A stretch of 7,746 nt of DNA from Cytophagales bacterium. GTDB taxonomy: Bacteria; Bacteroidota; Bacteroidia; Cytophagales; UBA9547. A program made the translations under genes and the position numbers. The stretch's first letter is position 1. Each line of letters opens with the position of its first letter. Below, piece by piece: positions 1 to 6,237 of this stretch. Where the stretch lies: positions 1-7,746 of the forward strand of contig JAAFJZ010000108.1 in the NCBI GenBank assembly GCA_013298205.1, in the 5' to 3' direction. The notes under the pieces were generated by a model, which was not told where the DNA came from, searched no databases, and was given only the letters and a program-made list of their open reading frames with translations.

Positions 1-34
1 AGTCTGTATATGGATTTACATATTTTGCTTTCAT
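1..34 (-). CDS. Start of a PD-(D/E)xK transposase/nuclease (Rpn/PDDEXK_2-like), cut by the left edge
   Basis: Only the first 11 full codons are visible, reading MKAKYVNPYTD from the ATG at 34-32. This matches the usual N-terminus of the PDDEXK_2/Rpn 'recombination-promoting nuclease, putative transposase' family, which typically opens with K-Y-[IV]-N-P-[FY]-T-D followed by FGFKK. Known members are DNA nucleases of roughly 280-320 aa found in many copies in Bacteroidota. The next codon begins with T, compatible with the expected Phe, but the catalytic residues are outside the window. A good Bacteroidetes-type promoter match lies 25 bp upstream, which supports the start and suggests an independent transcription unit. 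The call rests on a very short segment. Confidence 0.6.
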   Translation of the reverse strand, partial: MKAKYVNPYTD

Positions 35-348
35 TTCTTTGTCTTTAAAATTTACTACACAAAGTTAGTCATTTTTGGCTTTGTGTTCAAGTGATTTGTT
101 AATGTTGAATGGTTTCGTGGTATTGTGCCTAGCATCCGATATTTGTATAATGGATTTATCCATTTCCACACACATTAACCACCATTGCACTAGTGGGAGG
201 GTTTGAGCCAATATTTTTTTCATAAAACGTCAGGTCTATTTATATTTTTTAAAAATTCATGTGTAGCAATTTTAATTGGTATTTTAATTGCTTTAGAAAT
301 AATTGTTGCGGGAATACACAAACTCAGGCTGGACAAAATGTCTGACTG
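35..348. other. Intergenic region between the DUF2971 gene and the left-edge gene
   Basis: Apart from the promoter at 60-90, I see no supported gene here. There is a 7-bp inverted repeat with a 2-nt spacer at 149-164 (AATGGAT/ATCCATT) and an 8-bp palindrome at 188-195 (CACTAGTG). Neither has a T-tract that would make it a terminator. The minus strand has an open frame of 52 codons (223-65, beginning MKKILAQTLP) with no recognisable similarity and no ribosome binding site. Its stop codon coincides with the -7 box, so I do not call it a gene. Confidence 0.6.
60..90 (-). promoter_or_regulatory. Bacteroidetes-type promoter for the gene at the left edge
   Basis: On the minus strand TAACTTTG (67-60) is an exact match to the -7 consensus TAnnTTTG of Bacteroidetes housekeeping promoters. 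TTG (90-88) lies 20 nt upstream, where the -33 element is expected. The -7 box ends 25 nt before the ATG at 34, leaving a short leader. Confidence 0.6.
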
Positions 349-1224
349 TCAAGGGTTGTCCTTGTTTTCATTATTTTTTTGTTTTGATAGAGCTTTTTTA
401 AATTTTCTTTCTATTAATTTAAAAAATGATTTTCTATCTTGATAAGATTGAACGCTTAAATTTTTATTATTAAACGAAATAATTAGAAAATGTAGATTGT
501 CTCGTCTACTTAATAATTTTGCAAATTCATCATACAAATGTTCATTTATACCTATATCTGAAACAACTAACCCAATAATAGCATCTTTAATATCAATATA
601 ATCAAAAGGCTCATTTGATAGGGAACAAATCCTATATTCGTTTTCCATTTCATAATCTTTATGCTTATAAAAAAGTCGATTTTTAAAATGTCTCAAGTAA
701 TAATCAAAGGTGTTTGTTACCGTGTCTTTCCAAATGATGCTTTGATGTCTCGTTGAAAATTCCCTGTAATTCAAATATTCAACATCGTCATCATTATTGT
801 CAAATAAGGCCGTATTTCTTATAGCGTCTTCCAATTTATTTCTAGACAATGCAATACAAACTCCCTTATATTTATTTCCATAATTATCCCACATCCTAGG
901 TTTTGCAAATCCGTATTTTTCAAATGGATAAATCATTGGAATTCCTTGTTTTAAATCATACGTTTTATTTTTGCAAAAAGAAATTTGCTTGGCTTTTTTG
1001 AGTTCGCTACTAATTACTGATCCTATTTCCATTATATCATAATCTGTTTCACCAGAATACGATATAAATTCTTTGGCATTTTCGATTGGATCATGTGAGT
1101 TTAGACGTGGACTAAGCCTCAATTTCATATCTTTAAGGATGTGTAATAAAGCAGTTTCTGAAGTAGTGTAATGATAAATAGTATCATCGTTTTGGAATAT
1201 TTGAGGGATGTTTTGAATGCTCAT
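349..1224 (-). CDS. DUF2971 family protein, coupled to the type IIG enzyme
   Basis: A 291-aa soluble protein with DUF2971 hallmarks in the right order. There is an N-terminal YHYT (17-20) followed by a helix and the NSHDPIE segment (42-48, family form fNDPfE). Next comes MWDNYGNKYKGVCIALS (111-127, family form MW.hYa..hkG.cl.f), and then FYKHKDYEMENEYRI (185-199, family form KH..W..E.EyR). The lysine-rich tail from about 263 is probably disordered or nucleic-acid binding. The biochemical activity of the family is not established; members are often found near defence genes and in prophages. The ATG lies in an ATGA overlap with the stop of the upstream methyltransferase/nuclease, so the two are almost certainly co-translated. 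GC content is low, about 26% over 481-720, similar to the 3' third of its neighbour. The family call is firm; the role as partner or effector of the restriction enzyme is inferred. Confidence 0.85.
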   Translation of the reverse strand: MSIQNIPQIFQNDDTIYHYTTSETALLHILKDMKLRLSPRLNSHDPIENAKEFISYSGETDYDIMEIGSVISSELKKAKQISFCKNKTYDLKQGIPMIYPFEKYGFAKPRMWDNYGNKYKGVCIALSRNKLEDAIRNTALFDNNDDDVEYLNYREFSTRHQSIIWKDTVTNTFDYYLRHFKNRLFYKHKDYEMENEYRICSLSNEPFDYIDIKDAIIGLVVSDIGINEHLYDEFAKLLSRRDNLHFLIISFNNKNLSVQSYQDRKSFFKLIERKFKKALSKQKNNENKDNP

Positions 1225-4200
1225 TTTTTACTGTTTTCCACAATTTTAATTTCTTCCTCCGTCAAATCATACAGTTTATAAACCAATTGGTCTATTTGGA
1301 ATTCTAAATCGGTGGTGTCGGCTGATGGGTTTTGTTTTTTAATGTTATGAATTTGTTTAGATAAATGATATAATTGTTGAGTTGCAATATCATCTGGATT
1401 AACAAATGGTATTTGTTCTATTGTGTTTTTATTTATTGCTAAATATCCACCAGCTAAAGCTTTATCTTTAAATTTTTCAGCAAAATAATAACTTATAAAT
1501 TTACTATTTAAAATTGCAGTCAGCATATACCCTTGTAAATCATTTATGTCTTGAATGCCATATATTCCAACTCCAAGTGCTAAAGGCTCATCAGTATAGA
1601 CGGCCTCAATCACTTTTGTCATTCCTGCAATTACAATTTTAGGTTTGTTCCAAAAATTTAATTTCTCAGCACTTAAACCACAGTTTACATTAATGAATGC
1701 GTTAGAATAATTATTGCCCATATATCTAACATTTTCATTTGACCAACTATATTTATCTACGCCACCACTTACAGTAAACTTTATACATTCAACATGTTTT
1801 TCAATAGACAAATATTGTTTGATTGAATCTGCTTGAAAACCTGCTAAGCCACCTTGTATTTTGAAGTTTGCATCATTTAAATTTTCGAACACTCTAAGTT
1901 CTTTTTCTAAAACTATAGTACCATTATTAATAAAATCTTCCAATTTATCAACTTTATATCTTATAAATTTCTTAGATAAACTTAACTGACCGTTCAATAT
2001 TATTGGATTTACAGAAGCTTCTTCAAAAACATTATGCTTTGATAAGTTAATAGTATTTGATATTGAATTAGTTTTAATCAAATCAGATAGTATACTTTCA
2101 GAATATTTAGCTACTAAAAACTTATTAGGAATTATGAATGAATAACTTGCTTTTTTGGTTGAAATCTGTTTGATTTTTTCTATAAATAAGGCATAAATGT
2201 CATAAGTTCCTGTAACAAGCGGGTAATTTATTCTAAAATAATCTTTAATAACATCCTCTCTTTTCATGCTTACAGCTGATACATACGGCGGATTCCCAAT
2301 CACCACATCAAAACCCACAAAATCACCCTCATCATTGAGCACTTCCGGAAATTCAAACCGCCATTCAAAAGCATTTTCAAAAATCTTGTTTGCTTTTATA
2401 TCTTCTATTTCGGTTTCTAGCTTTTTTGTTTCTTGGCTTAGTTGCAATACTTGTTTGTTCCAATCCGCTTTTTCTTTTTTGTTCATTTCAAAAAGTTGGG
2501 TTTGATTGGTAAGTAAAAACAAATCGCCCGATAGCTTGCGTAGCTTCTTAACTTTCGGGTCGTTCAATGCTATTTCACTTCTAAAATCCGATTTTATCTC
2601 GGCAATCAGCCGTTCCATTTCTCGTTTTTGCTGCTTGCTTTCTGCATTTCGGTACGTATCAACAGCTATCCGATAGCTCTCAATTGTCCATTTACTTTTT
2701 TTGAGTGCTTGGCTCAAATCCGCATCAATCGCAAACCGGCTTACCAATGAGTTTCCGCATTTTATATTGATGTCGATGTTTGGCAGGGTTTCTAATTCCC
2801 ATAGCCCAGGGTTCAAACCATCGGTTATATTGGTTTTATAATATGCATTTTTTAATAACTCAATCCACAAACGCAAACGACAAATTTTTACCGAATTGGG
2901 GTTGATGTCCACTCCGAAAAGGCAATTTTCGATGATGGTTTGCTTTTCGTAGAATAACGTTTCTTGTATGCGTTGGCTTTCTTTGTTGGCCGGTACGCCG
3001 GTAGTGCTGGGGTTGTACTCGAATAATTCGCCCTCTTCGTCTGTTACAATCAGTTCATCATTTACCACCTCCACTTGATATTCCTTTAATCGTTTTCCTG
3101 ATCGGTCTTGCAATATTTTTAGGTCGTTTTTTACAGCAATCATTTCATTAAGTGCCGAAACCAAAAAGTGCCCCGAGCCTACTGCCGGGTCGCAAATTTT
3201 AATACTGTTAATAATGTTGTTGGCTTCTTTGCGGTCTTCTATTTTATCATAAACTTCTTCAAGGTTTGTGCAGTTCCAATTCTTTGTTTCATTGAATTTT
3301 TGAACCACCGCTTTTCGAATCGTTTCCCTACACATATACATGGTAATGAACCCAGGTGTAAAAAATGAACCGTCTTTGTAGCCGTTTATTTTCTCAAAGA
3401 TTAATCCGAGAACAGAAGCATTAATCAGTTGTTTGTTGTCTTCTTGAATTGCTGAAGAACCTTCGCTTGCAAAGTCGTACGCATTTAAAAATTCAAATAA
3501 ATAGGCTAAGGTTGTCAGATTTCCGGTTCGTTTTTTGCCTTGCTCGTTTTTAAGAACGGTGGATGAAAGTATTGGAATGGTTTTCTCATCTTTCAGATTG
3601 CTGATGAATAATGTTACTTGTTCCATTTCGGTTGGCTCAAATAGCGAACTATTTAGGTATGGCACTTTTTCAAATGCTGCTTTTACATCGTTGTTTCTAT
3701 CTTCATACTTTCGGGCCAGTACTTGAAAAAACAAGCTGTTCAGGTCGTCATAATTATTTATTTTGTCTATATTTAAAAACGAATAAGATTTGTTGTTTTT
3801 GTGGTAGATAATCAGCTGGGCTTCTAATAATTTTAGAAATAAAATTCTGTTTATCCAAGTTATACTTAGTTCAAGGCCTACATTAAATAAACGTTCTTGG
3901 TCTGTATTTCCGAATTGGCTCGGTCTGTCTAATCGGTTTATTTTATCTAAACTATCTAGTTGAATGATTGCATTTTCGAGCATGCTTCCCGAATTTCTTT
4001 CATTTTCTTTGTTTCGTTCAATTAGTTTTTTGCTTCCTTCTTTGGTTTCTCTCAGGCCGATTATATGCAACAACTCGCTGTAAAACCGTTTGTCAAGGCT
4101 ATTACTATCGTTGGTGAAAGGAAGTTTTAAAAGATGTTCTGGAGAAAGGAGTTTGAATAGTGCGATTAGTTTGTTGTCGTCTGCTTTGTCTGCATTGCGA

Positions 4201-4868
4201 AGTGGTTTTTGATAGTCCTGAATATTGAAGTAAGTAAATTCAATTTCTGAACTAATGCTAGTAATAAAAGGCTCTGCAATTTGTTTGTAAAAAAAGTCGG
4301 TTTTGGTGCCTGCCAAACGTCCGGCTTCAAAGTCGTTGAAATGTTTGACTAGGTTTTTGTTTTGTGCAAAAAGCCTATCGAAAAGCGTAGCATCAAAAAT
4401 GAACCATTCGTTTATGTTTGTCGCAATGAGGTGTTTTACTTCCAGATTTTTATGTGTAATTCTTTCTCGTAAGTAATAAAGCACCAGTTCTTGAAACGCT
4501 TTGGTATTGAGTTTTGAAATCATTTGCTGCACGCTATCACCGAGAGCAAATGATTTTATCATTTCTGTTTTGTTGGTTGGCTTTTTAGCTTCAATGATTA
4601 CACCAACAGAACTGCCTGCATTGTTTCCATTATGAATAACAAGATCGTTTCTGCCTTTGGTATTTATAAAATGGTTTGGTTCGTAATATGTTTTTTTTAA
4701 AAAGTCGATGACAAGGTTTTTATGAAACTCTTCCGATTCTTTCTCATTTGTTCTGTCTAGTAACTGAATCAGATTTATTTTGAATTTTTCAATTTCAGTC
4801 CGGCTGGGCTTTACTTTCAAAAACGCTTTATTTAGTGCCTTACTTGGTTTGAGTTCTTTTATTTGCAT
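1221..4868 (-). CDS. Type IIG restriction endonuclease-methyltransferase (Eco57I/PglX-like N6-adenine)
   Basis: A 1215-aa single-chain enzyme expected to methylate adenine in a specific DNA site and cut DNA lacking the mark. The N-terminus carries a PD-(D/E)xK-like core with D75 and E93-A-K95 (segment GVIIEAKKP). A helical linker follows, then a motif X-like FFTPGF (502-507). SAM-binding motif I is DPAVGSGHF (560-568), FGVDINP (651-657) is a motif II-like strand, and the catalytic motif IV is NPPY (859-862). Between the last two lies a charged helical insertion (about 720-830) that may form a coiled coil. After NPPY come conserved methyltransferase strands (YDIYALFIEK, SFIIPNKFL) and then a variable target-recognition region (about 1020-1160). 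No catalytic motif is missing and I see no frameshift. No clear Shine-Dalgarno precedes the ATG, and no earlier in-frame start is nearby. The stop overlaps the DUF2971 start by 4 bp. The MTase resembles BREX PglX, but no other BREX genes are visible, so a stand-alone type IIG enzyme is the better reading. Confidence 0.88.
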   Translation of the reverse strand: MQIKELKPSKALNKAFLKVKPSRTEIEKFKINLIQLLDRTNEKESEEFHKNLVIDFLKKTYYEPNHFINTKGRNDLVIHNGNNAGSSVGVIIEAKKPTNKTEMIKSFALGDSVQQMISKLNTKAFQELVLYYLRERITHKNLEVKHLIATNINEWFIFDATLFDRLFAQNKNLVKHFNDFEAGRLAGTKTDFFYKQIAEPFITSISSEIEFTYFNIQDYQKPLRNADKADDNKLIALFKLLSPEHLLKLPFTNDSNSLDKRFYSELLHIIGLRETKEGSKKLIERNKENERNSGSMLENAIIQLDSLDKINRLDRPSQFGNTDQERLFNVGLELSITWINRILFLKLLEAQLIIYHKNNKSYSFLNIDKINNYDDLNSLFFQVLARKYEDRNNDVKAAFEKVPYLNSSLFEPTEMEQVTLFISNLKDEKTIPILSSTVLKNEQGKKRTGNLTTLAYLFEFLNAYDFASEGSSAIQEDNKQLINASVLGLIFEKINGYKDGSFFTPGFITMYMCRETIRKAVVQKFNETKNWNCTNLEEVYDKIEDRKEANNIINSIKICDPAVGSGHFLVSALNEMIAVKNDLKILQDRSGKRLKEYQVEVVNDELIVTDEEGELFEYNPSTTGVPANKESQRIQETLFYEKQTIIENCLFGVDINPNSVKICRLRLWIELLKNAYYKTNITDGLNPGLWELETLPNIDINIKCGNSLVSRFAIDADLSQALKKSKWTIESYRIAVDTYRNAESKQQKREMERLIAEIKSDFRSEIALNDPKVKKLRKLSGDLFLLTNQTQLFEMNKKEKADWNKQVLQLSQETKKLETEIEDIKANKIFENAFEWRFEFPEVLNDEGDFVGFDVVIGNPPYVSAVSMKREDVIKDYFRINYPLVTGTYDIYALFIEKIKQISTKKASYSFIIPNKFLVAKYSESILSDLIKTNSISNTINLSKHNVFEEASVNPIILNGQLSLSKKFIRYKVDKLEDFINNGTIVLEKELRVFENLNDANFKIQGGLAGFQADSIKQYLSIEKHVECIKFTVSGGVDKYSWSNENVRYMGNNYSNAFINVNCGLSAEKLNFWNKPKIVIAGMTKVIEAVYTDEPLALGVGIYGIQDINDLQGYMLTAILNSKFISYYFAEKFKDKALAGGYLAINKNTIEQIPFVNPDDIATQQLYHLSKQIHNIKKQNPSADTTDLEFQIDQLVYKLYDLTEEEIKIVENSKK

Positions 4869-4897
4869 GTATGTTTTTGTCTGTATGTTTTGGGTTG

Positions 4898-4905
4898 CTA
4901 AGATA
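4898..4905 (-). promoter_or_regulatory. Possible -7 box for the type IIG operon
   Basis: Minus-strand TATCTTAG differs at one position from TAnnTTTG and lies 29 nt before the ATG at 4868, a plausible leader length. No TTTG or TTG is seen at the expected -33 position, so this is a weak candidate. Confidence 0.22.
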
Positions 4906-5055
4906 CTTTTTATTGGCGGAAATTCTGTACTTGTGTTGGGCGAAAGTAGCTTTTTTGGTTTTGCGAAGGGCGAGTTTGTGTGTCGGGCAAAGGAATATGA
5001 GCTGGCTGTGTGGTGGGGTTTTTTGAGCTGGTTTTGGGTTGGTTTGATGTTTGCG

Positions 5056-5077
5056 AAAAAAAGGTTTTTAACCTTTT
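5056..5077 (-). terminator. Possible factor-independent terminator after the SEC-C gene
   Basis: On the minus strand AAAAGGTT (5077-5070) and AACCTTTT (5066-5059) form a perfect 8-bp stem around a 3-nt AAA loop, and the T-run continues to 5056 for seven T in all. It lies about 210 bp after the SEC-C gene stop and before the type IIG promoter region, as expected for a terminator. The stem has only two G:C pairs, so it may be weak. Confidence 0.4.
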
Positions 5078-5234
5078 GGATTTCAATAAATATTCAAAAA
5101 ATTTATCAAAACCCAATTTTTAACAAGTTTATGGGTAGTATTTTGGGTGGCTTTAGGCTTACCACTCATCGGTTTGTGGCTTTTTGCAGATGGAGTTTTT
5201 TTCAAGAACTTGATTTGAAACAATAAATTTCCAT

Positions 5235-5280
5235 TACCCAAAAAACTGTCTTTGGAACAGAAAATCCTGCCTTTTGGGTA
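5235..5280. repeat. Nested inverted repeat (hairpin) beside the SEC-C stop codon
   Basis: TACCCAAAA (5235-5243) and TTTTGGGTA (5272-5280) are perfect 9-bp complements separated by 28 nt. Inside, CTGT (5246-5249) and ACAG (5257-5260) can form a second short stem. The right arm is part of the 30-bp direct repeat. It could be an RNA 3'-end structure or a folded recombination site. There is no T-tract typical of a terminator. Confidence 0.5.
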
Positions 5281-5290
5281 GGTGTTGTTA
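5261..5290. repeat. 30-bp direct repeat, copy 1
   Basis: AAAATCC, three bases (TGC), then CTTTTGGGTAGGTGTTGTTA. It matches copy 2 (6067-6096) at 28 of 30 positions, with identity across the last 20 bases. The last three bases are the stop codon of the SEC-C gene read on the minus strand, so the repeat abuts the coding sequence exactly. With copy 2 it brackets that gene at a period of 806 bp. Confidence 0.8.
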
Positions 5291-5923
5291 GCGGCAAGTA
5301 TTTTTCTGAATGATATCGTTTATTTTATTTTGTAAAATCTGTAATTCTTTTTTTAAGTCATAGCCGTGACAATCTTTATAAAGTTTTTGTTGTCCGCAAT
5401 AACAGATACAATTCGGGTTGTTTTTTGTTAATATATATATTTCTAGTGCAATTTTATGGTCGTTTAGATTTTTTATAACATTAGCCACAGGCTCGAGTAA
5501 AAGAATCTCAAGTCTTGAATTTTTAAATCCTGTTTGCCACAATTTAGTTATCATTTCGTTTAGCAAAATAAAGTCGTCTACTAATGGATTATTAGTTGTA
5601 TTCACTCTTACATTATCGGTGATTTTACCCTCATATATCCAACCCTTGTCGTCTTCTAAAAACGAAATTTTGTCTTTATGAACCTCATCTGGAGTAACAT
5701 CTACTAACTCTCCGTTTGGAGATTTCCATACAGCGTGTCGTTGTGCTTCTTCAAAAAAAATTGCTTTGTGCAATTTCCACCCGTAAACGATTTGTCCATT
5801 GTCATTAGTTACCTTGTCGGCAACGTTATAAAAACAATTGTCCTTAATTGAGTATTTCTCAATTCTGATAGGGACAATTTCTAATCTATTTTTGTTTTGT
5901 AACTTACTTAATATTTTATCCAT
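5288..5923 (-). CDS. SEC-C zinc-motif protein with a conserved N-terminal domain of unknown function
   Basis: A 211-aa soluble protein. The C-terminus carries a SEC-C type zinc ligand set in CYCGQQKLYKDCHG (174-187): C174, C176, C185 and H186. This motif is known from SecA tails and many unrelated proteins as a zinc-binding interaction module. The N-terminal part has a pattern I recognise from other SEC-C proteins of unknown function: C-F-Y-N-V (30-34), YGW (47-49), E59, HAVW (63-66), then DVTP (75-78). The order Cys, His, Asp recalls papain/transglutaminase-like triads, but this is inference. A short helical tail (about 189-206) follows the zinc motif. The gene stands alone, with 314 bp upstream and 419 bp downstream without genes. 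A 30-bp repeat lies upstream and a second copy supplies the stop codon, which suggests it may have arrived as a separate unit. No nearby Shine-Dalgarno is seen; the ATG is the first Met before the conserved region. Confidence 0.8.
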   Translation of the reverse strand: MDKILSKLQNKNRLEIVPIRIEKYSIKDNCFYNVADKVTNDNGQIVYGWKLHKAIFFEEAQRHAVWKSPNGELVDVTPDEVHKDKISFLEDDKGWIYEGKITDNVRVNTTNNPLVDDFILLNEMITKLWQTGFKNSRLEILLLEPVANVIKNLNDHKIALEIYILTKNNPNCICYCGQQKLYKDCHGYDLKKELQILQNKINDIIQKNTCR

Positions 5924-6237
5924 GTCGAGCTGTTTTATATATTATTTGGGGTGTCTGGAATAACTTGCCACCTAACGAATTATCCTTGTAAATGCTGCGA
6001 TTTCATCACTAATATTGATACGGAAACCCATTTTTTGATTATCCACAAATATATTTTCAGATTGCTAAAATCCGGACTTTTGGGTAGGTGTTGTTATTTT
6101 CCGGGCTATTTTTCTATCAAATGTGTGTTGTGTCAAATTATTACGCTCATTGTGCTGCTTGCTTGCACGCTCTTGTTATTTTGCTTGCTTTTACATTTGC
6201 GTGGGAGCAAAATAAAATCAGAGTACAATTGTATTGG
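5924..6237. other. 314-bp intergenic region upstream of the SEC-C gene
   Basis: No supported gene; the plus-strand frame at 5951-6337 gives a cysteine-rich, hydrophobic translation that runs antisense into the RloB gene and looks spurious. The region holds copy 2 of the 30-bp repeat and a 10-bp perfect palindrome TACAATTGTA (6224-6233) just after the RloB stop. A -7-like TATATTTG on the minus strand (6053-6046) lacks a -33 partner. GTTAGGT on the minus strand (5976-5970) matches the integron attC core consensus GTTRRRY. Confidence 0.55.
6067..6096. repeat. 30-bp direct repeat, copy 2
   Basis: AAAATCC, three bases (GGA), then the same 20 bases as copy 1 (CTTTTGGGTAGGTGTTGTTA). It lies between the RloB stop and the SEC-C start, 142 bp after the former. 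Unlike copy 1, it has no perfect inverted partner nearby: only a 5-bp match, ACCCA at 6026-6030. Confidence 0.8.

Larger units (their letters stand above)
4869..5287. other. 419-bp intergenic leader, A/C-rich on the minus strand
   Basis: No supported gene. The plus strand is very G/T-rich: by my count 4921-5040 holds 45 G and 11 C. An RNA read from the minus strand would therefore be A/C-rich and largely unstructured. Open frames on both strands (plus 4780-5226, minus 5116-4910) have biased, low-complexity translations and look like chance products of this composition. The region contains a possible terminator (5056-5077), a nested hairpin (5235-5280) and most of one copy of a 30-bp repeat (5261-5290). 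Confidence 0.6.

Noticed and set aside
65..223. 52-aa open frame on the minus strand (MKKILAQTLP...)
   Set aside because: No ribosome binding site, no recognisable similarity, and its stop codon overlaps the -7 box of the next gene. The length is within chance for AT-rich DNA.
203..442. 79-aa plus-strand frame with a hydrophobic stretch
   Set aside because: Starts with TTG, runs antisense into the DUF2971 gene, and the hydrophobic residues come from T-rich DNA.
1221..4868. BREX or DISARM system based on the PglX-like methyltransferase
   Set aside because: No PglZ, BrxC, BrxL, DrmA or DrmB gene is in the window. The N-terminal nuclease core points to a stand-alone type IIG enzyme.
4910..5116. 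68-aa minus-strand frame rich in Q, T, P, K and S
   Set aside because: Low-complexity translation of A/C-rich DNA with no ribosome binding site; it also contains the likely terminator stem.
4780..5226. 148-aa plus-strand frame in the intergenic region
   Set aside because: Rich in F, W, V and G, as expected from G/T-rich DNA; it overlaps the 5' end of the type IIG gene in antisense and has no family features.
5970..6096. Classical integron attC site
   Set aside because: The 3' core GTTAGGT matches, but the 5' core does not fit RYYYAAC and no long imperfect palindrome joins the two ends. Kept only as a possibility in the repeat finding.
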